Assembly (NCBI GenBank): GCA_013314735.1
Contig: JABUFD010000009.1
Coordinates: forward strand, 31,778-95,777
Direction: 5' to 3'
DNA from: Anaerolineae bacterium
GTDB lineage: Bacteria; Chloroflexota; Anaerolineae; Anaerolineales; Anaerolineaceae
DNA: 64,000 nucleotides
This document shows, piece after piece, positions 17,550-27,099 of the stretch. The first letter of the stretch is position 1, and every line of letters begins with the position of its first letter. A program made the translations under genes and the position numbers. The notes beneath the pieces were generated by a model. The model was not told where the DNA came from. It searched no databases and saw only the letters and a list, made by a program, of their open reading frames with translations.

Positions 17550-19157
17550 ATGAAAAAAGAAAACGCCCTCTGGTGGCAAAAAGGGATCATTTACCAGATC
17601 TACCCGCGCTCCTTTATGGACAGCAGCGGCAACGGCGTCGGCGACCTGGCCGGGGTGCGCCAGCGCCTCGACTACATCGAAAGCCTGGGGGTCGAAGCGA
17701 TCTGGTTCTCGCCCATCAACCCCTCGCCGATGAAGGACTTCGGCTACGATGTGTCCGATTACGTCGATGTGCACGAACTTTACGGCGGGATGCCGGCCTT
17801 CCAGGCCCTGCTCGATGACGCCCACCGCCGCGGGTTGAAAGTGGTGATCGACCTGGTGCCCAACCACAGCTCCGATCAGCACGCCTGGTTCCAGGAAAGC
17901 CGCAGCAGCCGCGACAACCCCAAACGCGACTGGTACATCTGGCGCGACCCCGCCCCCGACGGCGGCCCCCCCAACAACTGGCTCAGCTTCTTCGGCGGCC
18001 CGGCCTGGACCTTCGATGCTCACACCGGGCAATACTACCTGCACCAGTTTGTGCCGGAACAGCCCGAACTCAACTACCGCAATCCGGCCGTGCGCCAGGC
18101 GATGCTGGACGTGATGGATTTCTGGATGAAGTTGGGCGTGGATGGCTTCCGCGTGGATGTGATCTGGCTGATGATGAAGGACCCCGACCTGCGCGACAAC
18201 CCCCTCAACCCCGAATGGGACGGCGTCAACCCCCACAGCAAATTCATCCACCAGTACACCGCCAACCTGCCCGAAGTGCATGACCTGATCCAGGACATGC
18301 GCGGCGTGCTCGACCGCTACCCGGAACGCATGATGGTGGGTGAAATCTACCTGCCCAACCAGGAATTGATGAAATATTACGGCAACGATGATGAATGCCA
18401 CCTGCCGTTCAACTTCCAGCTGATCCACTACCCGTGGAACGCGCAGGCTTACCGCCGCGCGGTGGACCAGTACGAAGCTGACCTGCCTGCCGGCGCCTGG
18501 CCCAACTGGGTGCTGGGCAACCACGACCAGCACCGCTTTGCCACCCGCCTGGGGGTGGAGAACGCGCGCACGGCGCAGATGATGCTGCTTACCCTGCGCG
18601 GCACCCCCACCTGCTACTACGGCGACGAACTCGGCATGACCGATGGGCACATCCCGCCCGAATTTGTGCAGGACCCGCCCGCCGTCAAGCAGCCCGAGAT
18701 TGCCCACATTGTGGGGCGCGATCCCGAGCGCACCCCGATGCAGTGGAACGCCGGCCCCAATGCGGGCTTCTCCCCCGCCGGGGTGCAAACCTGGCTGCCG
18801 GTGAATGACAACCATGCCACCGTCAACGTGGAAGACGAAAGCAAAGACCCGAAGAGCTTCCTCAACTTCTTCAAAGCGCTGGCGCACCTGCGCCGCAGTG
18901 AGGATGCCCTGTGCGTGGGTTCGTACCAATCCGTCGATGCCGGCGATGATGACATCTTCGCTTACCTGCGGCGCGCCGAAGACGGCACCACCTTCCTGGT
19001 GGTGCTCAACTTCAGCAGCCGTATCATCACCCTCGACCTGGGTGAGATCGCCCGCACCGCCGAGATCGCCGTCTCCACCGATATGGTGTCCAGCGGCACG
19101 GTCAAACTGGGCGCGCTGATCATGGCCGAACACCAGGGGCTGCTGCTCAGGCTCTAA
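17550..19157 (+). CDS. Cytoplasmic alpha-glucosidase (oligo-1,6-glucosidase type), GH13
   Basis: A 535-aa GH13 enzyme without a signal peptide. Motifs: YQIYPRSFMDSSGNGVGDL, DLVPNHSSDQH, GFRVDV with nucleophile Asp203, VGEIYLP with Glu265, and GNHDQHRFATRLG with Asp326. The layout fits alpha-glucosidase/oligo-1,6-glucosidase, which splits imported maltodextrins to glucose. AGGAG lies 8 nt upstream of the ATG at 17550. It is co-directional with the amylase gene and probably co-transcribed. Confidence 0.92.
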   Translation: MKKENALWWQKGIIYQIYPRSFMDSSGNGVGDLAGVRQRLDYIESLGVEAIWFSPINPSPMKDFGYDVSDYVDVHELYGGMPAFQALLDDAHRRGLKVVIDLVPNHSSDQHAWFQESRSSRDNPKRDWYIWRDPAPDGGPPNNWLSFFGGPAWTFDAHTGQYYLHQFVPEQPELNYRNPAVRQAMLDVMDFWMKLGVDGFRVDVIWLMMKDPDLRDNPLNPEWDGVNPHSKFIHQYTANLPEVHDLIQDMRGVLDRYPERMMVGEIYLPNQELMKYYGNDDECHLPFNFQLIHYPWNAQAYRRAVDQYEADLPAGAWPNWVLGNHDQHRFATRLGVENARTAQMMLLTLRGTPTCYYGDELGMTDGHIPPEFVQDPPAVKQPEIAHIVGRDPERTPMQWNAGPNAGFSPAGVQTWLPVNDNHATVNVEDESKDPKSFLNFFKALAHLRRSEDALCVGSYQSVDAGDDDIFAYLRRAEDGTTFLVVLNFSSRIITLDLGEIARTAEIAVSTDMVSSGTVKLGALIMAEHQGLLLRL

Positions 19158-19592
19158 GCCCGCATTCGTTTCCCCGATCGATGCCGTCCCCCAGGACGTT
19201 AACATTTTCGAAGCCAAAGATCACATGCACCGGGAGTTGGCCATCAACACCCCACCCCAGGCCCCTCCCCGCAGCGAAAATTTGAGTAGATTGCCTGGCC
19301 TGCGCGGGGAGGGGTGCGGAGTTCCAGAGGTGAGGGGGTTCCTTGAACCCCCTCACCTCTGGGTAAGAACTCCCTCCCCCAACGAACCGTGTGAAACCGC
19401 TGATTTTTCGCCTGGGGGAGGGTCGGGGTGGGGGTCTGAATACAGCCATGCTCGCACGGGGTTGTGAACTCATTGAACCGCCGGCACTGCACTTGCTTGT
19501 CACAATCAACAGTGAAACTGTGAAAATCCTGTTCCATCCCCGGAGCGCCCTTGTGCCGCCCGGGGATGTTGTTTTTAAGTGGAACAGCCCTG
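19158..19592. repeat. Nested inverted-repeat element in a 435-bp gene-free gap
   Basis: The core is a perfect 18-bp stem with a 3-nt loop (CCAGAGGTGAGGGGGTTC at 19324-19341, its complement at 19345-19362). Outer arms also pair approximately: GGGGAGGGGTGCGGAGTTC with GAACTCCCTCCCCC, and CACCCCACCCCAGGCCCC near 19250-19265 with GGGGGAGGGTCGGGGTGGGG near 19414-19433. A related fragment (CCCCCACCCCGCCCCTCCCC) occurs at about 63882-63901 beside the insertion sequence. No gene is visible. Confidence 0.65.
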
Positions 19593-20597
19593 CTACCGCT
19601 GTGCCTGCGCTTCTTCGATGAATGCCAGCATGTTCTCCAGCGGCACATCGCCCTCGACGGCGTGCGCCGGCGAGAGGATGAACCCGCCCGCCCGGCCCAG
19701 TTCCAGCAGGCGGTGCGTTTCGGCGCGGACGTCATCGGCTGTGCCGTAGGGGAGTGTCTTCTGGGTGGAAAGCCCGCCGTGGAACGCCAGCCGCCCGCGG
19801 TACTGCCGCACCAGCGTCGCCACGTCCATCACCTCCGGCTGGAACGGGTTGAAACAATCCAGCCCGATCGCGATCAGGCGCTCAAAGAGTTCATCGACAT
19901 CGCCGCAGGAATGGATGAAGACGTATTTCCCCTGCGCCTTGACCGCCCCGTACATGCGCTGCAGGCGCGGGTAAATGAATTCCATCCACAATTTGGGCCC
20001 CATCTGCAAACCGCGCTGCATGCCCCAGTCGTCGCCAAAATATACGGCGTCGATGTCGTAGGTCATGGCATGCTGCGCCTGGGTGATGTTGTAATCGCAG
20101 ATCGTATCGAGCAGTTCATGGACAAATTCCGGCGCGTCATACAGGTCCATCATCAGGCGGTCGATCCCGCCGCGCAGGGTCCAGGCGCGTTCCCACAAGG
20201 AAAAGCCGATCGAGAAAATGCGGAAACGGTCCTGTTCGCGCCGCACGCCTTCCGCCATGCCGTCAAAGAAGCGCCCATCCAGCGGGTCGGGCAGGGCATA
20301 GCCGTGCAGCGAGGGCTGTTTCAGCGGGGCATCCGCCACAATCCCGATGTCCTTGTCCACCGAGCGGTCCCACACCACCCCGAAACCATCACGCAGGTGA
20401 TCGTTGCCCAGGTCGGTGAAGAACCCCACCCCGCTGCCGAAGCCGGCGAAGTGGTTGCCCAGCACGCCATCGAGGTGTTCGGTGCCGTAATGGCGCCGGA
20501 GCGTTTCCGCGGCCTCGACGGTGAAACTGAAATGCCACGGCACATACGCGGGGGCTTGTCCCCGCAGCACCTGCAACACAACCTCGCGCTGGTTCAT
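19593..20597 (-). CDS. URO-D-fold protein, MtaA/CmuA-like (copy 1)
   Basis: A 334-aa uroporphyrinogen-decarboxylase-superfamily barrel. The motif HSCGD at residues 229-233 corresponds to the zinc-binding His-x-Cys of corrinoid methyltransferases such as MtaA. The C-terminal region (LSPAHAVEGDVPLENMLAF) has no cysteine at the expected third ligand position. It is not HemE by sequence feel: the arginine-rich N-terminal substrate loop is absent. Methyl transfer is possible but unproven. GGAGGT lies 6 nt before the ATG at 20597. It is a single gene left of groESL on the same strand, and one of four superfamily members in this window. Confidence 0.8.
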   Translation of the reverse strand: MNQREVVLQVLRGQAPAYVPWHFSFTVEAAETLRRHYGTEHLDGVLGNHFAGFGSGVGFFTDLGNDHLRDGFGVVWDRSVDKDIGIVADAPLKQPSLHGYALPDPLDGRFFDGMAEGVRREQDRFRIFSIGFSLWERAWTLRGGIDRLMMDLYDAPEFVHELLDTICDYNITQAQHAMTYDIDAVYFGDDWGMQRGLQMGPKLWMEFIYPRLQRMYGAVKAQGKYVFIHSCGDVDELFERLIAIGLDCFNPFQPEVMDVATLVRQYRGRLAFHGGLSTQKTLPYGTADDVRAETHRLLELGRAGGFILSPAHAVEGDVPLENMLAFIEEAQAQR

Positions 20598-20679
20598 ACG
20601 CACACCTCCAGTGATTGATGCCTGAATTATACGGGAAAATCCCCGAACCGCGAACCCAAGCCCTCCGCCGGGGAATGCG

Positions 20680-20711
20680 AAAAAAAACCGGCTCCCTCAC
20701 GGGAGCCGGTT
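20680..20711 (-). terminator. Rho-independent terminator of groESL
   Basis: An 11-bp stem (AACCGGCTCCC / GGGAGCCGGTT, loop TCAC) with eight A residues on its left side, which give a U-tract on the leftward transcript. It lies 28 bp past the groEL stop codon. Confidence 0.88.
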
Positions 20712-20738
20712 TGGTGTTCCAGAATAGGGCTGAACGGT

Positions 20739-22376
20739 TTAGTACATGCCGCCCATGCCGCCGCCCATGCCGCCGCCGGCGGGCATCGGGGCTTCCTTTT
20801 CGGGGATGTCGGTCACCAGGGCTTCGGTGGTGAGGATCATCGCCGCGATCGAGGCTGCGTTTTCCAACGCGCCGCGGGTCACTTTGGCGGGGTCGATCAC
20901 GCCGCCGGCCACCATGTCAACGAACTCGTCCTTGAGCACATCGTAACCGATGTTGTTGTGGACTTTGCGGACATGGTCGACCACAACGGAACCGTCTTTG
21001 CCGGCGTTTTCGGCGATGCGGCGCATCGGCACTTCCAACGCCTTGAGGACGATCTTGACGCCGATCTGCGCGTCTTCGTTTTCGAGTTTGAGGTTCTCGA
21101 TGGCGGGCGAGGCATTGATCAGCGCCACACCGCCGCCGGGGACGATACCTTCTTCAACCGCCGCGCGGGTGGCCGAAAGGGCGTCTTCCACACGGTGCTT
21201 CTTTTCCTTCAGCTCGGTCTCGGTGGCTGCGCCAACACGGATGATGGCCACGCCGCCGGAGAGTTTCGCCAGGCGTTCCTGCAGTTTTTCGCGGTCGTAG
21301 TCGCTGGTGGTCTTGTCGATCTCGACCTTGATCTGCTCGATGCGGCCCTGGATGGCATGTTCGTCGCCCTTGCCGCCGATGACGGTGGTGTTGTCCTTAT
21401 CGGAGACCACTTTTTCGGCACGGCCGAGGTCTTCCACGGTGGCGCTGTCGAGTTTGCGGCCGATGTCTTCCGAGATCACGGTCGCGCCGGTGAGGGTGGC
21501 AATGTCCTGCAGCATGGCCTTGCGGCGGTCGCCAAAGCCGGGGGCTTTGATCGCCAGCACATTGATCATGCCGCGCAGTTTGTTGAGCACGAGGGTCGCC
21601 AGGGCTTCGCCGTCAACATCTTCCGAGATGATCACGAGATCGCGCTTGCCCAGCTGGACCAGTTTCTCGAGCACGGGGACGATATCCTGGGCGGCAGAGA
21701 TCTTCTTGTCGTAGATCAGGATATAGGGTTCCGCCAGGGAGGCTTCCATCTGCTCGGCATCGGTGATGAAGTAGGGGCTGATGTAACCGCGGTCGAACTG
21801 CATACCTTCCACGTATTCCTGCTCGAACTCGAGGCCCTTGGATTCTTCCACCGTGATCACGCCGTCTTTGCCGACTTTGTCCATCACATCGGCGATCAAC
21901 TGGCCGATCTGGTCATCCTGGGCGGAGATGGTGGCAACGGAAGCGATTTCTTCCTTGCTGTTGATCTCGATCGCCTGCTTGCCAATTTCTTCGGCAACGC
22001 GCTTGGCGGCTTCTTCGATCCCGCGCTTGAGCATCATCGGGTTGGCGCCGGCGGCGAGGGTCTTGAGGCCTTCGGTCACGATCGCGTGCGCCAGGACGGT
22101 GGAGGTGGTGGTGCCATCGCCGGCGATGTCATTGGTTTTGGTGGCGGCTTCCTTGAGGAGCTGGGCGCCCATGTTCTCGAACGGGTCTTCCAGTTCAATT
22201 TCTTTCGCCACGGAAACACCATCGTGGGTGATGGTCGGGGAACCGAACTTGCGGTCGATGGCCACGTTGCGGCCCTTGGGGCCGAGGGTGGTCGCGACGG
22301 CATCTGCCACAACATCAATACCCTTCTTCAGGGCGCGTCGTGCATCTTCACCGAAAAGTAGCTGTTTTGCTGCCAT
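20739..22376 (-). CDS. groEL: Chaperonin GroEL
   Basis: A 545-aa 60-kDa chaperonin that folds proteins in the cytoplasm as a double heptameric ring with GroES. Typical motifs are TLGPKGRNV near the N-terminus, AGDGTTT for ATP binding, [10 protein letters not shown] near residue 405, and the glycine/methionine tail ending [14 protein letters not shown] lies just upstream. It is 23 bp downstream of groES under the CIRCE-controlled promoter. Confidence 0.99.
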   Translation of the reverse strand: MAAKQLLFGEDARRALKKGIDVVADAVATTLGPKGRNVAIDRKFGSPTITHDGVSVAKEIELEDPFENMGAQLLKEAATKTNDIAGDGTTTSTVLAHAIVTEGLKTLAAGANPMMLKRGIEEAAKRVAEEIGKQAIEINSKEEIASVATISAQDDQIGQLIADVMDKVGKDGVITVEESKGLEFEQEYVEGMQFDRGYISPYFITDAEQMEASLAEPYILIYDKKISAAQDIVPVLEKLVQLGKRDLVIISEDVDGEALATLVLNKLRGMINVLAIKAPGFGDRRKAMLQDIATLTGATVISEDIGRKLDSATVEDLGRAEKVVSDKDNTTVIGGKGDEHAIQGRIEQIKVEIDKTTSDYDREKLQERLAKLSGGVAIIRVGAATETELKEKKHRVEDALSATRAAVEEGIVPGGGVALINASPAIENLKLENEDAQIGVKIVLKALEVPMRRIAENAGKDGSVVVDHVRKVHNNIGYDVLKDEFVDMVAGGVIDPAKVTRGALENAASIAAMILTTEALVTDIPEKEAPMPAGGGMGGGMGGMY

Positions 22377-22399
22377 TGTAAAAACTCCTTTAATTTCTC

Positions 22400-22696
22400 T
22401 TAGCCTTCGATCACGGCTAACACATCAGATTCTTTCATGACCAACAATTTCTTGTCGTCAATTTTTACTTCGGTACCGGCATACTTGTTGAAGAGAACAA
22501 CATCGCCTTTTTTGACATCCATCGGGATGCGGGCGCCCTTGTCATCACGGTCGCCGGGGCCAATGGAGAGGACAGTGCCTTTCATCGGTTTTTCCTTGGC
22601 GGTATCGGGCAGGTAAATACCGGAAACGGTTTTTTCTTCCTGCTCGATCGGCTCGACGACGAGACGGCTGCCTAACGGTTTGAGATTCAGTGCCAT
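22400..22696 (-). CDS. groES: Co-chaperonin GroES
   Basis: A 98-aa GroES subunit. It has the family start [12 protein letters not shown], the mobile loop region around [12 protein letters not shown], and the closing [16 protein letters not shown]. The ATG at 22696 is preceded by GGAGG. It caps the GroEL ring. The operon is groES-groEL with CIRCE control. Confidence 0.98.
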   Translation of the reverse strand: MALNLKPLGSRLVVEPIEQEEKTVSGIYLPDTAKEKPMKGTVLSIGPGDRDDKGARIPMDVKKGDVVLFNKYAGTEVKIDDKKLLVMKESDVLAVIEG

Positions 22697-22772
22697 AGAT
22701 TCCTCCAAATACTTGTGATTTTCGATTCTATTGCGAAGCGTTGCACGCTTTGGTTAGAATTTTTTCGGTTTT

Positions 22773-22799
22773 TTAGCACTCATTAAAAACGAGTGCTAA
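22773..22799 (-). promoter_or_regulatory. CIRCE operator of groESL
   Basis: A perfect TTAGCACTC-N9-GAGTGCTAA, the binding site of the heat-shock repressor HrcA. It lies between the inferred -10 box and groES. hrcA itself is not in the window. Confidence 0.97.
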
Positions 22800-22806
22800 C
22801 AACCTT

Positions 22807-22834
22807 ATAATATCACCAAAATACTCATCGTCAA
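22807..22834 (-). promoter_or_regulatory. Sigma-70-type promoter of groESL
   Basis: On the minus strand TTGACG (22829-22834) and TATTAT (22807-22812) are 16 bp apart, directly upstream of the CIRCE element, the standard arrangement for HrcA repression. Confidence 0.75.
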
Positions 22835-22961
22835 CCCCCGTTAACAATTTCTTACAATTTTTTTATATTGCCTGCGGTGCGGCTTGGCGGGATGGCAATC
22901 CCTGGCTGGGATTGGGGTTGGTTGGCGCCAAATTCATCCAATAGCTGCTGGAGTGGGACGA

Positions 22962-23606
22962 TCAAGGACGATTTTCGGTTTTTTCTATCGTAACGGCTGT
23001 AGCAGTTATTGAGACCATAATAGTCCCGGAGTTAATTACACTGGATTCGAAATCGATACCTAATAAGGCATTCGCTCCCATATCGATAGCTTTCCGAATC
23101 ACCCTATCCTTCAACGTAGTCTTCAATTCATTTAATCTCTCGCTGAGCGCGGATAATTCCTCCCCTGTCAGGCTGGCAAACGAGTTTCCTATTGATTTTA
23201 GGCTCGTCAGTATCCCCATACCAGCAATTAGCTCATCAAAAATCACATCGTGATACGCAGTAATTTTGTAACCCTGGAAATCAAAACCTGTGGTTAGCAG
23301 CATGGAATTCACCAGCTGTCTTTTTTTGTACATTTTGATTTCTTCTTCAGTCAAATTTTCCGGTTCGATTTCAACCTGCTCTCCATTGATAACTTTCCTG
23401 GCAAGCTGGAAAATGTCGTCCGAGCTATTTAAGACAATGTTTTTCGCTGAGGTGATATTGTTCTTTTGTACAACCGCATATTTTGCTTGTTCGCTATTGG
23501 GGTAATGATTGACGATTTCACTATAAATCGCATAGGCGACAGAGAAATTTTTCTTCTTGTAATGTATGTCGTATGCGATTTTATACAATTCGTTCGCTGA
23601 TAACAT
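22962..23606 (-). CDS. Unknown protein: TPR-like N-terminus plus YbjQ/UPF0145 domain
   Basis: A 214-aa protein. The first 55 residues (ANELYKIAYDIHYKKKNFSV, then AYAIYSEIVNHYPNSEQAKY) look like a tetratricopeptide helix pair. The C-terminal half matches YbjQ/DUF74: LLTTGFDFQGYKITAYHDVI, a central helix with many Glu/Leu, and MGANALLGIDFE followed by a hydrophobic strand. YbjQ proteins form small oligomers; their function is unknown. The gene is strikingly AT-rich and lysine-rich compared with its neighbours, which suggests horizontal acquisition. AAGGGG lies upstream of the ATG. It stands between groESL and the CRISPR array. Confidence 0.75.
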   Translation of the reverse strand: MLSANELYKIAYDIHYKKKNFSVAYAIYSEIVNHYPNSEQAKYAVVQKNNITSAKNIVLNSSDDIFQLARKVINGEQVEIEPENLTEEEIKMYKKRQLVNSMLLTTGFDFQGYKITAYHDVIFDELIAGMGILTSLKSIGNSFASLTGEELSALSERLNELKTTLKDRVIRKAIDMGANALLGIDFESSVINSGTIMVSITATAVTIEKTENRP

Positions 23607-23963
23607 TTATATTCCCCTTTTCCCAGTCATTGGGTCTTGCTTTGTGCTCCGATGTTGAAGATTATAATCGAATTCATAAAAAATGGTGGGGAACAATTGG
23701 ATGCCGGGCAGGGATCGGGTTGCACCTGTGGGATACGAAGGCTAGCTAGAAGGGATCCGCCCGGGACCAATTCCGTTTTCCCAACAGCCGGCGCGGCTGA
23801 GCCGCGCCCCTACCCTCAGCCCCTGGATGGCGGTTGGCGCAGCCGCGGGCGTGGTGGCAAAGCCGGCGCGGGGTTGGCGGAAGGGCATCGGCTGCGCTGC
23901 CGGTGGAAGGGGAGCGCAAGGCACGCAAAGCACACCCTCGCGATGGATGGACGCGGTGAGCAG
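23607..23963. other. Gene-free spacer with one GC palindrome
   Basis: No convincing gene. A copy of the dispersed palindrome (minus-strand reading GTAGGGGCGCGGCTCAGCC then GCGCCGGC) lies at 23781-23813. The last part borders the degenerate end of the CRISPR array. Confidence 0.5.
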
Positions 23964-24763
23964 GATGGAATCCCCTCAACGGGGAATGGGTGTTTCTAAC
24001 GAAAGTGGACGGTTTGTCTGGTACGTCGTATACCGTCAAGTCTTAATCCCCTGAACGGGGTATAGGTGTTTCTGACCTTTGGCGATACCTGGACATGCTG
24101 GGATCGTGGCGGTGCTATGTCTTAATCCCCTAAACGGGGTATAGGTGTTTCTGACTATTCTTGAAGAGGCTGTTATTTACGGCGGATCATGCCGTGTCTT
24201 AATCCCCTAAACGGGGTATAGGTGTTTCTGACTTTTCAACAGGAGAGACACGATGACCACTTCTACAGTCGGGTCTTAATCCCCTAAACGGGGTATAGGT
24301 GTTTCTGACAAGAATTAAAAATGAATAGCAAGAAATTTTTTGAAGTTTGGTCTTAATCCCCTAAACGGGGTATAGGTGTTTCTGACTTATCACCCTCAAC
24401 GAGGAAATGCTGGAAAAGCTTGTGTCTTAATCCCCTAAACGGGGTATAGGTGTTTCTGACCAGACTGTGTGCATGGCAATACTCCGCCAAATTGCAGTCT
24501 TAATCCCCTAAACGGGGTATAGGTGTTTCTGACCGCCGCATGGAAGCGGCGGAGGCACAGTACCAGGAGGAAAGTCTTAATCCCCTAAACGGGGTATAGG
24601 TGTTTCTGACGGCGTGAGAGAAGTCGAGTTGGCAGTGCGCCTGGCTCAAGTCTTAATCCCCTAAACGGGGTATAGGTGTTTCTGACGTTTACATCTACGG
24701 CCTGGTACTGGCATTTTTGGGATTGGGTCTTAATCCCCTAAACGGGGTATAGGTGTTTCTGAC
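23964..24763 (-). CRISPR. CRISPR array, 11 repeats of 37 bp and 10 spacers, no cas genes in view
   Basis: Repeats start at 23964, 24040, 24119, 24196, 24273, 24350, 24424, 24497, 24574, 24650 and 24727. On the plus strand the repeat runs GTCTTAATCCCCTAAACGGG then GTATAGGTGTTTCTGAC. Spacers are 36-42 bp and all differ. The leftmost repeat is heavily degenerate and the second has one change, so the old (leader-distal) end is on the left. On the minus strand the repeat ends ATTAAGAC after a CCCC-GTTTA-GGGG hairpin, like a crRNA 5-prime handle. Both signs point to leftward transcription with a leader right of 24763. No cas gene lies within the window. Confidence 0.97.
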
Positions 24764-25110
24764 TGCTCTTTTGCCTTCCCACGGGAAATTGCCTGCACTG
24801 GCTGTTTTCCCAATCGGCGGGTTATTGATGGTGAAATTTGGGCGGGCGGCCGCAGGTTGATCAATGATTCCCGCCCGGTTTCCCCTTTGTTAAGGTTCCT
24901 GCATCCACCTCTTTTTTTGGGGCTGTTTTTGGCCTGTTTTTTTGCGGTGGATGCAACGCACCGGCCACCTGTTTTGAGTATACCATATCCAGCCGCCCGG
25001 GCAAATGGTTTGGGGGGTGAATTTTTGGCATCGGGCAACCCTTCCCCCCGGCCACTGAGCCTGGCGTTGCGGTTACTGAGCCTGCTTGCACTGAGCCTGT
25101 CGAAGTGCGG
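24764..25110. other. Gene-free region right of the CRISPR array, possible leader
   Basis: No gene is visible. The part next to the array is the expected position of the leader, and pyrimidine/T-rich tracts occur at 24907-24951. The end (25052-25110) holds several copies of the dispersed motif CTGAGCCTG, one as CACTGAGCCTGTCGAAGTG. Confidence 0.5.
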
Positions 25111-25887
25111 TCACTTCCTTAACTTCCCCGGCGGGACGCCCATCAACCGCCGGAAAACGCGGGAGAGCTGGGTTTCATCGGCAAAGCCCACCTGTTCGGC
25201 GATCTTTGGCAGCGTCCAGGGGGTGCTCAGCAGCAGCGAACGCGCCGCCGCCACCCGCTCCTGCCGCAGGTACGCCATCGGGGAAACACCGGCGAGGCGC
25301 TTGAATTCACGGCTGAAGTGATAGCGCGAGAACCCCGCTGCCGCCGCCAGGTCATCGAGGGTGAGCGGTTCCGCCAGGTGGTGCTGGATGTGCGCTTTCA
25401 CCAGCGCCACCAGGTGTTGTTCCGGCGGCTGCGCCAGCTGTTGGTATTCGTACAGCAGGGCTTCCATCAGCACGGCCGCCGGGCGGAAGAATTCCACCGG
25501 GCGGGATTCCACCGCTGCGCCCAGTGGTGATAACTGGCGCAGCCACTCCAGCAGCATGCGCGCCCGCCCGTGCCGGTCATGCACCAGCAGCGGCAGGCCG
25601 GGGGGCTCGGGGAGCGGCCCTTGCCAGCCCACGAACAACGTCTCCAGCGGCTCATCGCCCACCGCCTGTTCGGCGTGCGCTTCACGCGCCGGGTACAGCA
25701 GCAGGTCGCCGCGCTGGCCGTGCAGCACCTCCCCGCGGATGCGGGTTTCCAGCTCGCCGTGCAGCACGAGGATCAACTCGTGAAAATCGGGATGGACATG
25801 CTCCTTCATCCCCCATTGCTTCTGCGGGGGGATGTGCCCGATATGGTTGGGAATGGCGTACAGGGGTTCCACGGCTTCAGCGGACAT
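25111..25887 (-). CDS. AraC-family transcriptional regulator with cupin sensor
   Basis: A 258-aa DNA-binding regulator. The N-terminal half is a cupin-like sensor (HPDFHELILVLHGELETRI, then GDLLLYPAREAHAEQ). The C-terminal half is the AraC double helix-turn-helix: LDDLAAAAGFSRYHFSREFK and IAEQVGFADETQLSRVFRR. Such proteins usually bind a sugar-like ligand and activate a neighbouring operon. It diverges from the five-gene cluster starting with a URO-D-fold gene, with a 117-bp shared control region. The ATG at 25887 has GAGGG close upstream; a longer frame reads back through the neighbouring gene and is not real. Confidence 0.88.
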   Translation of the reverse strand: MSAEAVEPLYAIPNHIGHIPPQKQWGMKEHVHPDFHELILVLHGELETRIRGEVLHGQRGDLLLYPAREAHAEQAVGDEPLETLFVGWQGPLPEPPGLPLLVHDRHGRARMLLEWLRQLSPLGAAVESRPVEFFRPAAVLMEALLYEYQQLAQPPEQHLVALVKAHIQHHLAEPLTLDDLAAAAGFSRYHFSREFKRLAGVSPMAYLRQERVAAARSLLLSTPWTLPKIAEQVGFADETQLSRVFRRLMGVPPGKLRK

Positions 25888-26004
25888 GCGCCCTCGCAAA
25901 TAGCAAGAATTGCCATGTTTTTGGCACGGGCAGGCATTCAAAACAGCCTGCTTTGCCGCTATTATACTATGGAGAAGCGTACCGAAAGGATTACCAACCA
26001 CCGC
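25888..26004. promoter_or_regulatory. Divergent promoter region araC-type regulator / URO-D cluster
   Basis: This 117-bp space must hold both promoters. Rightward, TATTATACT at 25961-25969 is a good -10 candidate. An alternative ATG at 25969 overlaps it, so the downstream ATG at 26005, preceded by AAAGGA at some distance, is preferred. Confidence 0.45.
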
Positions 26005-27099
26005 ATGAATGACCGCGAACGCATGATCGCCTGGCTGCTGGGTAAACCGGTGGACCGGCCGCCCTTCTGGCTGTTCTGGGGCGCCTGGGACAGCACCTGG
26101 CGGCGCTGGGAGAGCGAAGGCAAACCACCCGCCTGCACCGACCTGCGCACCTGGTTCGGGTCGGATCGGCTGCCGGGGGCGGTGACGGTCAACTGCGGCC
26201 CCTGCCCGTTGATCGATACCGCCGTCCTCGCGGAGGATGACGAAACCATCACCTTCCGCGATTCCTGGGGCATCCTGCGGCGCGATTTCAAGCACGGGGT
26301 TTCCATGCCGCAGTTCCTCGATTTCCCGGTTAAAAGCTGGGAGGATTGGTACACCTTTCGCGATACCTGGCTCGACCCGCACCACCCGCGGCGGCTGGAT
26401 GGCCCCTGGCGTGAACAGTGTGCCGCCTGGGCGGCGGAAGGGCGCCCGATCCAGCTGGGCAATTACCCCGATGTGGGCATCTTCGGCACCTTCCGCTGGC
26501 TGATGGGTGATGAGGAGGGCCTGGTGGCGTTCCATACCCGGCCGGACCTGGTGCATGCCATCATGGAGCACATGACCACGCTCTACCTGGTGGTGTTTGA
26601 ACAGGTGGTGCGCGAGGTGCCGGTGGACCGCATCCACCTGTGGGAAGATATGTGCTACCGCGGTGGGCCGCTGATCTCGCCGCGCCACTGGCGGGAATTT
26701 TTGGGGCCGCATTACCGGCGCATCAAGGCCTTTGCCGATGCGCACGGCATCCCGATCCTCTCGGTGGATACCGACGGCAACCCGTGGAAGATCGCCGAAC
26801 CGATGATCGAAACCGGCGTGAACCTGCTCCTGCCGATGGAAGTCGCCGCCGGGTGTGATGTCGACCAATGGCAGGCAGCCTTCCCCGGCCTGGCGATGAT
26901 GGGCGGGATTGACAAGCGCGCCCTGGCGCAGGACTTCGCCGCAATTGACCGCGAGCTGGAACGCATCCGCCCGGCACTGGCGCGCGGACGCTACATCCCC
27001 GAACTCGATCACCTCGTGCCGGATGATGTCCCCTGGCGCAACTATTGCTATTATGCCGAACGCCTTAAGCAGCTGGTGTATACCAGCAAGGTACAATGA
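26005..27099 (+). CDS. URO-D-fold protein (copy 2)
   Basis: A 364-aa URO-D-superfamily barrel, the first gene of the AraC-linked cluster. N-terminal motif MNDRERMIAWLLGKPVDRPP is typical of these proteins (RxRxxxxLxGxxxDRxP). At the position of the zinc-binding His-x-Cys it has SVDTDGNPWK (residues 253-262), so the classical methyltransferase metal site is not conserved. The related LPMEVAAGCDVDQW segment follows. Because it leads an operon with an oxidoreductase and a GH4 glycosidase, a role in modifying a sugar or sugar-linked group is plausible, without direct evidence. Confidence 0.78.
   Translation: MNDRERMIAWLLGKPVDRPPFWLFWGAWDSTWRRWESEGKPPACTDLRTWFGSDRLPGAVTVNCGPCPLIDTAVLAEDDETITFRDSWGILRRDFKHGVSMPQFLDFPVKSWEDWYTFRDTWLDPHHPRRLDGPWREQCAAWAAEGRPIQLGNYPDVGIFGTFRWLMGDEEGLVAFHTRPDLVHAIMEHMTTLYLVVFEQVVREVPVDRIHLWEDMCYRGGPLISPRHWREFLGPHYRRIKAFADAHGIPILSVDTDGNPWKIAEPMIETGVNLLLPMEVAAGCDVDQWQAAFPGLAMMGGIDKRALAQDFAAIDRELERIRPALARGRYIPELDHLVPDDVPWRNYCYYAERLKQLVYTSKVQ

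Noticed and set aside
15807..19217. A leftward open frame of 1136 codons opposite the two GH13 genes
   Set aside because: It spans two genes plus the spacer between them and has no recognisable domain. The rightward frames carry complete catalytic motifs.
23746..24054. Small open frames left of and into the CRISPR array
   Set aside because: They cross the degenerate repeat and the GC palindrome, and no domain is recognisable.
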